Shown here in pieces: positions 43,108-53,409 of a DNA stretch of 64,000 bases. Both the position numbers and the translations under genes were made by a program. Under the pieces are notes generated by a model. It worked only from the letters and a program-made list of their open reading frames with translations, was not told where the DNA came from and ran no database searches. Source of the DNA: Mucilaginibacter inviolabilis (GTDB lineage Bacteria > Bacteroidota > Bacteroidia > Sphingobacteriales > Sphingobacteriaceae); NCBI RefSeq assembly GCF_011089895.1, contig NZ_JAANAT010000001.1, positions 3,782,001 through 3,846,000 of the forward strand, written 5' to 3'. Position 1 is the first letter of the stretch. Every line of letters starts with the position of its first letter.

Positions 43108-44535
43108 ATGATAAACCTCCGCAAGTATATTCTCCAGGCATCGTCTGTTATAGGATTGATGCTTTTTTTGTCGGGCTGCGCATCTTATAATGACCGTATT
43201 CTTCCGTATTATAAAAATGTTTCGGCCGGGAATTACAAAGCGGCGGAGACTGAGCTCGACAAAAACAGCCTGATCCAAAAACCCCGCAACAAACTCCTTT
43301 TCCTGATGGAAAAAGGCAGGATTAGTCAGCTGAATGGCGAATACGAAGCAAGCAACCGTTATTTTAACGAGGCCGATCAGATGCTGGAGCAAGGCCTTAC
43401 CAGTGCAACAGACGAAGCCGTTGGCGCCTTGGTAAACCCCATGGAGCAACGGTATAAGGGCGAGGATTTTGAAAAATTCATGATCCATTACTACAAGGCG
43501 CTCAATTACATGTATCTGCATAACATTGATGAGGCTGTAGTAGAGGCCCGCCGCATTACCCTGCAGGCGCAACAACAGGGCGATAAATTCAATAATAAGG
43601 ATAACCGCTACTCAAACGATGCATTTTCACTGATGCTGCAGGGTATGTTGTATGAAAGCAACAACGATGTGAACAACGCTTTTATATCGTATCGCAACGC
43701 GGCCGAGATCTACCTGAAAAGCTCCGACAAAACCTACTATGGCACCCCGATGCCACTGGGCCTGCAGCAGGACGTGATCCGCACGGCCAAACTAAACGGC
43801 TTTACAACCGAGGCCGATGAATTTGAACAAGCATTCGGCTTTAAATATGATATGCCCAAACCCAGCGATGGCGGCGAACTGATCCTTTTTTGGGAGAATG
43901 GCCTGGCCCCGGTTAAAACTCAGGTCGACTTATTTTTCAGCCTGATCAGGAACGATAACGGCGATCTTTTTTTTACCGATGCTGCCGGAGGCATAGTAGT
44001 TCCTTTCAATTACAGCGGCGACAGATATAAAGTAAATACCAAATCGGTAGAAAGCCTGCGGGTAGCCTGGCCAAAATACGTGGCGCAAACCCCTTATTAT
44101 TCTGGCGCGGTGATCACCAATAATCAGCAGCAAATACCGCTTGAAAAAGCCGAGGATATCAATCAGCTGGCCTTTAAAACCTTACAGGAACGTACCTTAA
44201 AAGAGATTGGTAAAACACTCTCCAGGCTAGCTGTAAAAAAGATTGCCGAATATTCTGTACGTGCAGCCGCTAAAGATAACAATGGCAATAACAATTCCTT
44301 ATTACAAGGCATTGGCTATGGTATACAGCTATACAGCCTGCTATCAGAAAAGGCCGACACCCGTAACTGGCAAAGCCTGCCCTCGTACATTTCATACGCG
44401 CGCATACCGCTTCAAAAAGGCGAAAACCAAATCAGCTTAACTTTAAAAAACAGCCATGGCGCCGACGAGGTTAAAACCATCAAAGTAAACGGCACCGGCA
44501 GGCTGCAGTTTTATAATTATTCGTCATTAAGGTAA
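43108..44535 (+). CDS. COG3014-family lipoprotein
   Basis: A 475-aa lipoprotein (LMLFLSGCASY, Cys near residue 24). The first half is helical with TPR-like segments (AGNYKAAETELDKN, EYEASNRYFNEADQMLEQGL, NDVNNAFISYRNAAEIY), the second half more beta-rich (GELILFWENGLAPVKTQVD, KEIGKTLSRLAVKKIAEYSVRAAAKD). This layout fits COG3014 proteins that accompany LpoB-like lipoproteins. It probably acts at the outer membrane in envelope maintenance; biochemical role unknown. Confidence 0.82.
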   Translation: MINLRKYILQASSVIGLMLFLSGCASYNDRILPYYKNVSAGNYKAAETELDKNSLIQKPRNKLLFLMEKGRISQLNGEYEASNRYFNEADQMLEQGLTSATDEAVGALVNPMEQRYKGEDFEKFMIHYYKALNYMYLHNIDEAVVEARRITLQAQQQGDKFNNKDNRYSNDAFSLMLQGMLYESNNDVNNAFISYRNAAEIYLKSSDKTYYGTPMPLGLQQDVIRTAKLNGFTTEADEFEQAFGFKYDMPKPSDGGELILFWENGLAPVKTQVDLFFSLIRNDNGDLFFTDAAGGIVVPFNYSGDRYKVNTKSVESLRVAWPKYVAQTPYYSGAVITNNQQQIPLEKAEDINQLAFKTLQERTLKEIGKTLSRLAVKKIAEYSVRAAAKDNNGNNNSLLQGIGYGIQLYSLLSEKADTRNWQSLPSYISYARIPLQKGENQISLTLKNSHGADEVKTIKVNGTGRLQFYNYSSLR

Positions 44536-44550
44536 AATTCTTATACTTAA

Positions 44551-44618
44551 TTTGTCATCCTGAGCGGAACGAAGGATCTATCGGCGATTAGATTCTTCGC
44601 TCCGCTCAGAATGACAAA
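44551..44618. repeat. dispersed palindromic element (TGTCATCCTGAGCGGAACGAAG type)
   Basis: TTTGTCATCCTGAGCGGA at the left and TCCGCTCAGAATGACAAA at the right are near-perfect inverted repeats around AACGAAGGATCTATCGGCGATTAGATTCTTCGC. Repeats of this wording are widespread in Bacteroidota genomes. It lies in the 529-bp gene-free stretch 44536-45064, which also has a hairpin at 44726-44758 and a 17-bp direct repeat (AAAAGTGTTAAAATYGA at 44871 and 44945). Confidence 0.7.
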
Positions 44619-44725
44619 AAACTATTCGCTTCGTGCCTCGCAATGACGCATTTTTATTAAAGCACTTCCGTCCATCCATTGCCAATCCCAAACATTTTTT
44701 GTATCTTTAAATACATCCAAAGGCC

Positions 44726-44760
44726 AGCCCTGCTTACTTGAATATTGTAAGCAGGGCTGT
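44726..44760. terminator. terminator-like hairpin
   Basis: AGCCCTGCTTAC (44726-44737) pairs perfectly with GTAAGCAGGGCT (44747-44758) around a 9-nt loop. Its distance from the preceding gene is 190 bp. Confidence 0.6.
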
Positions 44761-45064
44761 TTGGTTAAAGAGATAAAAAGCTCCAAAAATTAACTCTTTG
44801 AAATATATCTACCTAAATTTCAGACAAGTCAATCTTTTTAAATATTAAAAACCGTGTCGAAAATTTGTTAAAAAGTGTTAAAATCGATAGTTATGAATAA
44901 GTTTTGAGCTGTTTTTGATCCATTTTTGCCTCGTTTTTGAGGAGAAAAGTGTTAAAATTGAGGTTTAAAAAGTCCTTCCTCAATTATTGCTGTTTGAATT
45001 TTATAAGTATCTTTAATTAGGTCGTTCAAACTTCAGGAACCTGTCAATTTCAACCTATCATACC

Positions 45065-45487
45065 ATGGCCGAAAATAAAACCAAAGAAAGCACCGCCAGT
45101 GTAACCGAATTTCTGAACCTGGTACCCGATGAAACCAAACGAGCAGATAGTTTCCGGCTGGTGCAAATCATGGAAGAACAAACCGGCCTGAAAGCCAAAA
45201 TGTGGGGACCTGCTATTGTGGGTTTTGGCAGCTATCATTACAAATATGAAAGTGGCCGTGAAGGAGATGGCCCTATGGTAGCGTTTTCGCCACACAAAGC
45301 CGAAATTTCCCTGTACCTGATGCTGGATGCTGTGGAGAAAGAAAAACTGCTTGCCAAATTCGGCAAGCATAAAACCGGGAAAGGCTGTATCTATATCAAA
45401 AAATTGCAGGACATTCAGGAAGAAGTACTTAGGGAGATGATCAACTCTTCTGTAAGTTATGTAACAGCAAAATATAGCACACCATAA
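45065..45487 (+). CDS. DUF1801 domain protein
   Basis: A 140-aa cytosolic protein with the DUF1801 (YdhG-like) pattern: VTEFLNLVPDETKRADSFRLVQIMEEQTG, KMWGPAIVGFGSYHYKYESGREGD, SPHKAEISLYL and CIYIKKLQDIQEEVLREMI. Function in the family is unknown. A -7-like TATCTTTA lies at 45008-45015. Monocistronic; the following sigma gene has its own leader. Confidence 0.88.
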   Translation: MAENKTKESTASVTEFLNLVPDETKRADSFRLVQIMEEQTGLKAKMWGPAIVGFGSYHYKYESGREGDGPMVAFSPHKAEISLYLMLDAVEKEKLLAKFGKHKTGKGCIYIKKLQDIQEEVLREMINSSVSYVTAKYSTP

Positions 45488-45605
45488 CATCCTGAAAGCC
45501 TTTATATATGCTCCATTGGGCTTTTAAAGCTTAACAATAACTTAACTTATAAAATTAAGCATAGTAATACCTTAGTGATATAATTGCCCCTATTGAATAA
45601 TTATA

Positions 45606-46145
45606 ATGGATGATATAGAATTACTGTCGCAGGTAAAAGCAGATGACAGGGAAGCCTTCAACTCCTTATTTCTAAAATACTATCCATTATTATCAGACTT
45701 TTGCAGGTTTCTAGGTATAAATAGCGATGATGGAGAAGACATCATTGCCGACGTTTTCCTGGATCTGTGGGTAAAACGGGAAAGACTTCACATCCATACC
45801 TCTATAAAATCATACCTGTACGGCGCTGTAAAAAACAGGATTTATACGCTAAAAGGGAAAAATCAAAAGATGCAGCTGCTGCCCGAGGAGTATGCATCGG
45901 ATAAAGCCATCAGTGATCATCTCAGGCCCGATGAAATGCTTTTCAGAAAAGACCGCCGCCTGATGATCGAACGCTTTGTTGATGAATTACCCGAACAGGG
46001 CAAGCTTATTTTTCTAATGAACTGGCAACACCAGCTTGACTACCAGGAGATTGCCGAGATCCTAGGCATCTCGCCCAACACGGTAAAAACACATATTTAC
46101 CGGTCTATAAATTATTTCCGGAAACGCCTGCTCTTTGTTAAGTAA
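45606..46145 (+). CDS. ECF RNA polymerase sigma factor (FecI/SusCD type)
   Basis: A 179-aa sigma-70 family ECF factor: region 2 with EAFNSLFLKYYPLLSDFCRF and DIIADVFLDLWVKRE, region 4 with KLIFLMNWQHQLDYQEIAEILGISPNTVKTHIYRS. It is followed after 77 bp by a FecR-type anti-sigma gene and then susC/susD, the classical Bacteroidota arrangement in which receptor occupancy releases sigma to transcribe the transport operon. Confidence 0.93.
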   Translation: MDDIELLSQVKADDREAFNSLFLKYYPLLSDFCRFLGINSDDGEDIIADVFLDLWVKRERLHIHTSIKSYLYGAVKNRIYTLKGKNQKMQLLPEEYASDKAISDHLRPDEMLFRKDRRLMIERFVDELPEQGKLIFLMNWQHQLDYQEIAEILGISPNTVKTHIYRSINYFRKRLLFVK

Positions 46146-46222
46146 TCCACTCCAATATTAACATTACATTAAATCGCAAAATCATGTAATCGAATTATGC
46201 CCTTTTGAATACTTACCTCAAA

Positions 46223-47272
46223 ATGGCATACATGGATGAACATCACTACCTGCTGATTATAGGTTACCTGGAAGGAAAAATAACCGAGGAGGAAACCCAG
46301 TATTTATTACAAAAAGTTCAAACAGATAAGGAATTTTCCGATGCTTTTGAGGATATCGCCGAGATCTGGTCGGCCAAAAAGGCCGTGCCCAATAATAGTA
46401 GTAAGGCCAATGAAGCATTAGCCCGTTTAAATAGAAAAATAGATGATCAGGAAGCCACAGGACTGGTTTCCAAAAACGGATCGGCAAAAACAAGCCATCC
46501 CAATACTATCATTCTAAAGTTACGGCCCATCCTTGCTGTAGCTGCATCTGTGTTGGTTTTGGCAGGTGCTTTTTGGTTATATAAAGCTAAACTCAGTAAC
46601 AAACCAGCGGATAACCTGGCTATGGCCGAAAAACATACGGCTCCTGGTGAAAAGAAAAAGATCAATTTGCCAGATGGCACCGCGGTTACACTTAACGTAT
46701 CCAGCAGCTTGCGTATCGCGAACAGCTTTGGCGATGATAAACGTGAGGTTTACCTGGATGGTGAAGCCTTTTTTGACGTAAAAAGAGACCCACAAAAGCC
46801 CTTTATTGTACATACAGGCAAGATAGCTACTCAAGTACTCGGCACGCATTTCAACGTTTCGGCTTACCAAAACGACAGCAATATCACGGTATCATTGGTA
46901 CAGGGTAAAGTTCAGGTGGATATGAATAATGATCTATCCAAACGCATTATCCTTGATCCGGGTAAACAAATGACCTATTCTAAAACAGATCATCAGGCCC
47001 ATGTATCTGATTTTATGACCGAAGATATTACCGGCTGGAAAGAAAACAAATTGGTATTTAACTATGATAGCTGGTCTGATGCCGCCAAAAAATTAAGCAG
47101 ATGGTATGGCATACCCGTTCAGTTAAAAGATAGTACACTGCTACGCTGCAAACTGAAAGGCACTTTTGATAATATTCCGCTCACTAAAGTGATGGAACAA
47201 ATTAAGATAGTGGCGGATGTATCATGGCAAATGCAGGGCAATAAGATGATCATTTCCGGTAAATGTAACTAA
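46223..47272 (+). CDS. FecR-type anti-sigma factor
   Basis: Start chosen at ATG 46223 (MAYMDEHHYLL), giving 349 aa; a TTG at 46205 and an ATG at 46232 are alternatives. N-terminal cytoplasmic anti-sigma helices, one TM segment (LAVAASVLVLAGAFWLY, about residue 103), a periplasmic FecR domain (HTAPGEKKKINLPDGTAVTLN, EVYLDGEAFFDVKRDPQKPFIVHT) and a C-terminal DUF4974 domain (KLVFNYDSWSDAAKKLSRWYGI) that contacts the STN domain of the receptor. Regulates the upstream sigma factor. Confidence 0.92.
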   Translation: MAYMDEHHYLLIIGYLEGKITEEETQYLLQKVQTDKEFSDAFEDIAEIWSAKKAVPNNSSKANEALARLNRKIDDQEATGLVSKNGSAKTSHPNTIILKLRPILAVAASVLVLAGAFWLYKAKLSNKPADNLAMAEKHTAPGEKKKINLPDGTAVTLNVSSSLRIANSFGDDKREVYLDGEAFFDVKRDPQKPFIVHTGKIATQVLGTHFNVSAYQNDSNITVSLVQGKVQVDMNNDLSKRIILDPGKQMTYSKTDHQAHVSDFMTEDITGWKENKLVFNYDSWSDAAKKLSRWYGIPVQLKDSTLLRCKLKGTFDNIPLTKVMEQIKIVADVSWQMQGNKMIISGKCN

Positions 47273-47410
47273 ACCAAAGAAAGGTAAAATTTAATGAAGT
47301 AACAAAAGCATAAAACAACAACAGGCAGCATGATCAGATCATACTACCTGCTCCGTAATCAGGTTCTCGCCAAAGGACCCAATTCATTTTAGTAAAACAA
47401 TCTCAAAAAT

Positions 47411-50400
47411 ATGAAAAAATATATATTCTCGCTTCTTAGTGCTATTTATTTGATGTGCACGGTTATACCAGCCAGTGCAGCCAATGTAAACCGCACTTCA
47501 GATTCTATCAATTGCACTATACAGGTCTCCGAAAAAACCATCAAGGAGGTATTTTCATTAATAGAAAAACAAACCGGTTTACGCTTTATACATAACGCAA
47601 CCGAGGCACAGCTCAGCAAAAAGATCAGTCTTTCTGAAAATAATCAGCCTATTGATGAGGTATTAAAAAAAATAGCCAAACAATCTGGTTTATCATTCAA
47701 AAGGGTTGATCAAACCATATACGTACAAACCACCGCCAGGCTCATGCGGGTTACCGGTAAAGTTATTGATGCGCAAACAGGCGAAACCCTACCCGGCGTA
47801 TCGGTAAAGATAAAAGGCAGCACCGATGGAACCGTAACTGACATTGCGGGTAGTTACCATATCGAGGCTGCCGAAAACAATATCCTGGTATTTTCATTCA
47901 TCGGCTATGTATCACAGGAACTTCCGGTTTCTGGTGGTATACTCAACGTATCTTTAAAAGCAGACCAGGCGGCGCTAAAAGAGGTGGTAGTGGTTGGTTA
48001 CGGTAAACAATCTCGTCAACTGCTAACCAGCTCTATTGTATCTGTTCAAAATAAAGATTTTAATAAAGGTGCGTTCAGCAACCCGGCGCAACTGCTGCAA
48101 GGTAAGGTAGCCGGTCTGAACATTACCCGTTCGGGTGATCCAAACGAGGCGCCTTCTATCAGCCTGAGAGGCCCATCAACATTGCGTACAACCGGTGGTG
48201 CACAGGAACCTTTTTATGTAATTGACGGTGTAGCTGGTGCTGATTATCGATTGGTATCGCCAGATGACATTGAAACCATTGATGTGTTAAAAGATGCATC
48301 AGCAACAGCTATATATGGTACTCGTGCCGCTAATGGTGTAATTATCATTACAACCAAAAAAGGAAAAACAGGACAAACGGTGATTTCTTATAATGCTTAC
48401 GCAGGCGTTGAAAATATCGCCAACAGCATTAAAATGATGAATGCCAGTCAGCTCAATGACTATTTAACAAAAAATGGGCTGGCACTTGACCCATCTGATC
48501 AAAAAGGAGCTAATACCGACTGGCAAAAAGAGGTAAGCCGTACCGGATCGTCACAAAATCATAACGTTGCGCTTAGCGGTGGTTTTAATCAAACTACCTA
48601 CAGCGCCTCTGTGAACTATTTTGATGATAAAGGTATCCTGAAGGGAAGTGAACTAAGCCGGTTAACCACTAAAGCGGCTATTGAACAAAAGGCCTTTAAC
48701 GATCATTTAAAACTAGGCTTGTCTGTAAATAACTCTTCCAGCACTTCTGATATTATACCTAATCAGAACATTGTTTTATACAATATGCTGCGTTATTTAC
48801 CAACCGTACCGGTAAAGCAAAACGGGGTATATACCGAAAACCTGCAACGGATACAATATTATAACCCGGTAGCATTACTGGCCGATGCCAATCAGCAAAG
48901 TAAAAGTAAATTAAACTTAATAAGCGCTACCGCTGAGTTAAAGCTGCCTTTTGGCTTTACTTATAATATAAACCTGTCTACACAAAATGAGCAGGTTAAT
49001 GGCGGGGCTTATTATAACAGCCAGTATACGCTTGACCAGGGTGTAAATGGCGAAGCCTATCGCTCATCATATGAAAACACGCATAAAGTAGGCGAAACAT
49101 TCCTGACCTATGATAAAATTACCGGTAAGCATAACATTAATGTACTGGCCGGTTATAGCTTACAGCAGGATGTAAATGGCGATGGATTTCAGGCCAACAA
49201 CCGTAATTTCCCTACAGACGATATTGGCTATTTAAATATCGGCTTGGGCTCGCCACCAAACGGCTTTAAAACTGACTGGGGAAGTAACCTCTATCAAAAA
49301 CTACGCTTAATATCTTATTACAGCAGGGCCAAATATAGCTTTGATAATAAGTACCTGGTACAACTATCATTAAGGCGCGATGGTTCATCTGCCTTTGGTG
49401 CAAACAATAAATGGGGAACTTTCCCTTCTGCATCGCTTGGCTGGCGGATCATTGAGGAGTCGTTCATGAAAAAACAGACCCTCTTTAACGATTTAAAATT
49501 GCGGGCCAGCTACGGTATCACCGGTAACTCCCTGGGTTTCGATCCACTGATTGCGCAGATCAAATATGGCAATGTGGGCGCATTTTATAACAATGGTACA
49601 TTTACCAATGCTATTGGCCCAACTCAAAACCCTAATCCCGATTTGAAATGGGAAAAAACAGCCATGTATAACCTTGGCCTGGATTTCTCTTTACTCAAAG
49701 GCAGAGTTAGCGGAACGTTGGAAGTTTATGATAAAAAAACCAGCGACCTGATCTATTTCTATCCGGTATCAACCACACAATATTTTGCCAATACGCTTAC
49801 CGCCAACGTTGGCGATATTTCAAACAAGGGATACGAAATAACGATTAACGCAACTCCGGTTCAAACCAGCACATTCAGATGGAACACCTCACTTAACGTA
49901 GCCCATAATAATAACAAGCTGGTATCATTATCAAACTCTTCCTTTAAGCTCGATTCTATTCCGGTAGCTGAACCTGGTGGCCAGGGCGAAACCGGGTATA
50001 AAGTACAGATCTTGAAAACAGGCTACCCTGTTGGCCAGTTCCTTTTATATAAATATGCGGGCAAAAATGCTGCCGGTGTATCACAGTTTTACAGCCGCAG
50101 CGGCGGGCTTACCACCACTCCAACCTCAAAAGATTATTATTATGCCGGTAATGCACAGCCTAAACTGCTGTTTGGTTTTAGCAACAGCTTTGCCTACGGT
50201 AATTTTGACCTGAATGTATTTATAAGGGGATCATTGGGTGGTAAAATACTGAACGCTACCCTGGCCGACCTGAACCGTACCAGTGACGTACGAAGCTATA
50301 ACCTGCCGGTTTCCTCGGCAAATGAATCGCCTAAGGATGTTAATGCCTATATATACTCAGATCGTTATATTGAAAGTGGCTCTTACTTAAGGCTGGATAA

Positions 50401-50608
50401 TGCTACGCTGGGCTATACCTTCCCTAAATTTACACCAGGTATACGTAACCTGCGCCTGTATGTATCGGGCAACAACCTGGCTACTATAACGGGATATAAG
50501 GGTATAGATCCTGAAGTATCATTAGGAGGGCTTACACCAGGTATTGATAATAAAAATTATTATCCGCGCACCAGGGCTTTCCTGTTCGGTTTAAGTGCAT
50601 CATTTTAA
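47411..50608 (+). CDS. SusC/RagA TonB-linked outer membrane receptor with STN domain
   Basis: A 1065-aa receptor: signal peptide (PASAA), STN domain (about 30-115, IKEVFSLIEKQTGLRF), carboxypeptidase-like domain (VTGKVIDAQTGETLPGVSVKIKG), the SusC signature VVVVGYGKQ near residue 198, plug (QLLQGKVAGLNI, YVIDGVAG, DVLKDASATAIYGTRAANGVIIITTKKGK) and a 22-strand barrel ending YYPRTRAFLFGLSASF. The STN domain means it signals to the FecR. Pairs with the downstream SusD. The glycan or other ligand cannot be read from the sequence; no glycoside hydrolase is adjacent. Confidence 0.95.
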   Translation: MKKYIFSLLSAIYLMCTVIPASAANVNRTSDSINCTIQVSEKTIKEVFSLIEKQTGLRFIHNATEAQLSKKISLSENNQPIDEVLKKIAKQSGLSFKRVDQTIYVQTTARLMRVTGKVIDAQTGETLPGVSVKIKGSTDGTVTDIAGSYHIEAAENNILVFSFIGYVSQELPVSGGILNVSLKADQAALKEVVVVGYGKQSRQLLTSSIVSVQNKDFNKGAFSNPAQLLQGKVAGLNITRSGDPNEAPSISLRGPSTLRTTGGAQEPFYVIDGVAGADYRLVSPDDIETIDVLKDASATAIYGTRAANGVIIITTKKGKTGQTVISYNAYAGVENIANSIKMMNASQLNDYLTKNGLALDPSDQKGANTDWQKEVSRTGSSQNHNVALSGGFNQTTYSASVNYFDDKGILKGSELSRLTTKAAIEQKAFNDHLKLGLSVNNSSSTSDIIPNQNIVLYNMLRYLPTVPVKQNGVYTENLQRIQYYNPVALLADANQQSKSKLNLISATAELKLPFGFTYNINLSTQNEQVNGGAYYNSQYTLDQGVNGEAYRSSYENTHKVGETFLTYDKITGKHNINVLAGYSLQQDVNGDGFQANNRNFPTDDIGYLNIGLGSPPNGFKTDWGSNLYQKLRLISYYSRAKYSFDNKYLVQLSLRRDGSSAFGANNKWGTFPSASLGWRIIEESFMKKQTLFNDLKLRASYGITGNSLGFDPLIAQIKYGNVGAFYNNGTFTNAIGPTQNPNPDLKWEKTAMYNLGLDFSLLKGRVSGTLEVYDKKTSDLIYFYPVSTTQYFANTLTANVGDISNKGYEITINATPVQTSTFRWNTSLNVAHNNNKLVSLSNSSFKLDSIPVAEPGGQGETGYKVQILKTGYPVGQFLLYKYAGKNAAGVSQFYSRSGGLTTTPTSKDYYYAGNAQPKLLFGFSNSFAYGNFDLNVFIRGSLGGKILNATLADLNRTSDVRSYNLPVSSANESPKDVNAYIYSDRYIESGSYLRLDNATLGYTFPKFTPGIRNLRLYVSGNNLATITGYKGIDPEVSLGGLTPGIDNKNYYPRTRAFLFGLSASF

Positions 50609-50633
50609 ATCATCATCTCATTAACAGATCAAC

Positions 50634-52214
50634 ATGAAAACTTCCATTCATAAATATTGCGCCATATTTTTAACCGCGCTAACCATATCATCATGCACCA
50701 AGGTTGATGTGCCGGTTGAAAGCGAATTAACCCCTAGCAATTTCCCTGTAACTTCTGCTCAGTTTACACTGGCATCGGGTGCCGCCTACGTACAATTAAG
50801 AGGGAGCTTTGCACAATCATACTGGCAAATGCAAAGCTTAAGTACCGACGAGGCCATTATGCCTGCAAGGGCAGGCGGCTGGCGCGATGGCGGCCGTTAT
50901 CAACAACTGCATTATCATAGCTGGAATGCCGACCTGCCCCAGGTTGCCGACGCCTGGAGCTGGGGTTTTGGTACCGTAAGTACCTGTAACCGCGTTATTG
51001 CCAGTTTTGCCACATCGCCTGATAATGCGGCCAAAGCCACATCTATTGCCGAATTAAGAACCACCAGGGCCTTAGCACTTTTCTTTATGATGGACCTATA
51101 TGGCAATATCCCCGTAGTAACCACTTTTGGTTCCGCCGATAAGCCCGCTACCACCGCCCGTAAAGATGTATTTGCTTTTATTGAAAAAGAACTGCTTGCC
51201 GTTATCCCTAACCTAAGCCAGGTAGTTGATCAAACCACTTACGGCCGCCCAACCCAATATACTGCATACGCCATACTAGCCAAAATGTATCTAAATGCTC
51301 AGGTTTATACCGGTACGTCCCGTTATGACGATGCGGTTAAAATGTGCGACCTGATTACAGCCTCAGGTAAATTCAGTTTGGCCGACGATTATCTGAAAAT
51401 GTTCTATCCAGACAATGGCCCACAGATGAAAGAATTTATTTTCGCTATCCCTTATGATCATGCACAAGCACAGGGCGAACAATTTACCTGGTATAACCTG
51501 CACCCCGCATTACAGGCTAAATATGGTTTGCTGTACCGTTTGAGTAACCCATGCAGTACCATACCCTCTTATTACGCGCAGTTTAACGATCCTAATGATG
51601 TCCGTACAAGCCTTTGGCTTATTGGTAAACAGTATGATTTTGCGGGTAACCCAATCATCATCAAAACTACTAAGATTGGACTGGATGCATCTTATAAAGG
51701 CTCTGACCCTACCGCACCGGTTGATTACCAGCTAACCTTTACGCCAGATCTGACCCTGGTTGATGTACCCACCTTTGAGGTTGGCGGCGACGAATTGGGT
51801 AAAGCCAAAGGTATCCGTAACAACAAATATTACCCGGATGTTACCGCTACAGATCGTAACCAGAGCAATGACGTACCGGTATTTCGCTATGCGGATATAT
51901 TGCTAACAAAAGCCGAAGCTATTTTACGTGGTGCAACTCCAACCAATGGCGATAGCCCCCTGTCATTAGTTAACCAGTTAAGGGCAAAACGTAAAGCCGC
52001 CACCTGGACGAGCGTCGATCTGCCCAATCTTTTACAGGAGCGGGCACGCGAGCTGAACTGGGAAACCTGGCGCAGAAACGACCTGATCCGTTTTGGTAAA
52101 TATGAAGATTCATGGGGTTACAAAACAGACAAAGACGTAAACAAACGTCTTTTCCCAATCCCTTCTGCCGAAATTATCCTGAATTCAAAACTGCAACAAA
52201 ATCCAGGTTATTAA
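50634..52214 (+). CDS. SusD/RagB-family nutrient-binding lipoprotein
   Basis: A 526-aa lipoprotein (LTISSCTKVD, Cys near residue 21) with SusD TPR-type architecture: ALFFMMDLYGNIPVVT, YAILAKMYLNAQVYTG, FRYADILLTKAEAILRGA and the C-terminal LLQERARELNWETWRRNDLIRFGKY with FPIPSAEIILNSKLQQNPGY. It caps the SusC barrel on the cell surface. Starts 25 bp after susC and is followed by a terminator. Confidence 0.94.
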   Translation: MKTSIHKYCAIFLTALTISSCTKVDVPVESELTPSNFPVTSAQFTLASGAAYVQLRGSFAQSYWQMQSLSTDEAIMPARAGGWRDGGRYQQLHYHSWNADLPQVADAWSWGFGTVSTCNRVIASFATSPDNAAKATSIAELRTTRALALFFMMDLYGNIPVVTTFGSADKPATTARKDVFAFIEKELLAVIPNLSQVVDQTTYGRPTQYTAYAILAKMYLNAQVYTGTSRYDDAVKMCDLITASGKFSLADDYLKMFYPDNGPQMKEFIFAIPYDHAQAQGEQFTWYNLHPALQAKYGLLYRLSNPCSTIPSYYAQFNDPNDVRTSLWLIGKQYDFAGNPIIIKTTKIGLDASYKGSDPTAPVDYQLTFTPDLTLVDVPTFEVGGDELGKAKGIRNNKYYPDVTATDRNQSNDVPVFRYADILLTKAEAILRGATPTNGDSPLSLVNQLRAKRKAATWTSVDLPNLLQERARELNWETWRRNDLIRFGKYEDSWGYKTDKDVNKRLFPIPSAEIILNSKLQQNPGY

Positions 52215-52240
52215 TTTAATACCCCTAAACCTTATCACAG

Positions 52241-52268
52241 CCCTTAGCTTTTAGCTAAGGGTTTTTTA
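52241..52268 (+). terminator. terminator after SusD 1
   Basis: CCCTTAGC (52241-52248), loop TTTTA, GCTAAGGG (52254-52261), then TTTTTTATT. Confidence 0.85.
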
Positions 52269-52343
52269 TTGACCAAAATTTTATAAATAGCGTATAAAAT
52301 TTTATAAAACATATCCGTTATAATGCTTTAACTTTGTTGTTGG

Positions 52344-52751
52344 ATGAAAAGAGCAGCCGTTTTAAGCATTGCAGCATTTTACCTGTTACTCACTACAGGG
52401 ATGTTTGTGTGCCTGGTACATTGTACAGGCGAAAGCTTAATGGGCAACAAAATGGCCATGCAGGCCATGGATCATAAGGCGGCTCACCACCACCATCATA
52501 AACACAGTTCAAAAAACGACGATTGTGATTGCTGCAAAAAGCATGGTAATTATGTGATTAAAGAAAACATAAAACCAGTTGGCGTTGATGCGCAATCTCC
52601 TTCGGTGGCCATCATTTCCCAGCCATTTCAATCTATTTCGACTGCTACGCAGTATGTCGTTTTAAATACATTTAAGCTAAGTTTAGGTAAGGCCCCACCA
52701 GGTTTATCGGGCAAGGCAATAGCTATACAGCAGCGTTCTCTCCAGATTTGA
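52344..52751 (+). CDS. His/Cys-rich exported protein of the copper operon
   Basis: A 135-aa protein with an N-terminal hydrophobic signal (AAVLSIAAFYLLLTTGMFVCLVHC), then Met residues (MGNKMAMQAMDH), a His run (HHHHHKH) and DCDCCKKHG, i.e. a strong soft-metal site. It precedes DUF3347 and multicopper oxidase genes, so binding or sensing periplasmic copper is likely. A TAACTTTG -7 element at 52329-52336 lies only 7 bp before the ATG, suggesting a leaderless or nearly leaderless mRNA. Confidence 0.78.
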   Translation: MKRAAVLSIAAFYLLLTTGMFVCLVHCTGESLMGNKMAMQAMDHKAAHHHHHKHSSKNDDCDCCKKHGNYVIKENIKPVGVDAQSPSVAIISQPFQSISTATQYVVLNTFKLSLGKAPPGLSGKAIAIQQRSLQI

Positions 52752-52878
52752 TCAGTTAAAGTAATCCTATTTTAAAGTGGCCCAACTATGTCTGCTACTT
52801 ATTTTATCAGGCTATTATTCGTAATTGCCGGGTAATGATTATCAACTAAAAATTAATTACTTTTAATAATAAAAAATC

Positions 52879-53394
52879 ATGAGAACGTTAAAAACCTTCA
52901 TTATACTTTTCACCGCATTCATCACTTATTCAACCGTTAAGGCTCAGGATAAAACAGCTAATACGGCTGTGAATAATGTACTGAGCGCCTACCTGGATGT
53001 TAAGAATGCACTTACTGCCGATAATAACGCGCAAACCAAGGCAAAGGCTAAAGATCTGCTAACCGCCATTGCCGCTGTGCCCATGGATAAGCTGAGTGCC
53101 GATCAGCATAAATTATGGATGACCTATGCCGAAAAACTGGAGTTTGACAGCCGCCACATCAGCCAGAGTGATGCTATTGATCATCAGCGTGAACATTTCA
53201 CCAGTTTATCTAAAAACATGTATGCCGTAATTAAAGGTCTTAAACTAAATACCAACACAGTTTATGAGCAATACTGCCCTATGAAAAAGGCAACCTGGCT
53301 AAGTGAAAGCAATGCCATTAAAAACCCATACTATGGCAAACAAATGCTAACCTGTGGTAAAACAACAGAAACGCTGGCTCCAGCTGCCAAATAA
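52879..53394 (+). CDS. DUF3347 periplasmic protein (copper-associated)
   Basis: A 171-aa protein with signal peptide (TVKAQ) and a four-helix DUF3347 domain (VLSAYLDVKNALTADNNAQTKAKAKDLLTAI, RHISQSDAIDHQREHFTSLSKNMYAVIKGL). The end has EQYCPMKKATWLSES and GKQMLTCG, a Cys-Met-Cys metal site found in CusB-related periplasmic proteins. It lies 15 bp before the multicopper oxidase start. Confidence 0.87.
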   Translation: MRTLKTFIILFTAFITYSTVKAQDKTANTAVNNVLSAYLDVKNALTADNNAQTKAKAKDLLTAIAAVPMDKLSADQHKLWMTYAEKLEFDSRHISQSDAIDHQREHFTSLSKNMYAVIKGLKLNTNTVYEQYCPMKKATWLSESNAIKNPYYGKQMLTCGKTTETLAPAAK

Positions 53395-53409
53395 CAAACA
53401 GGCTTTTTT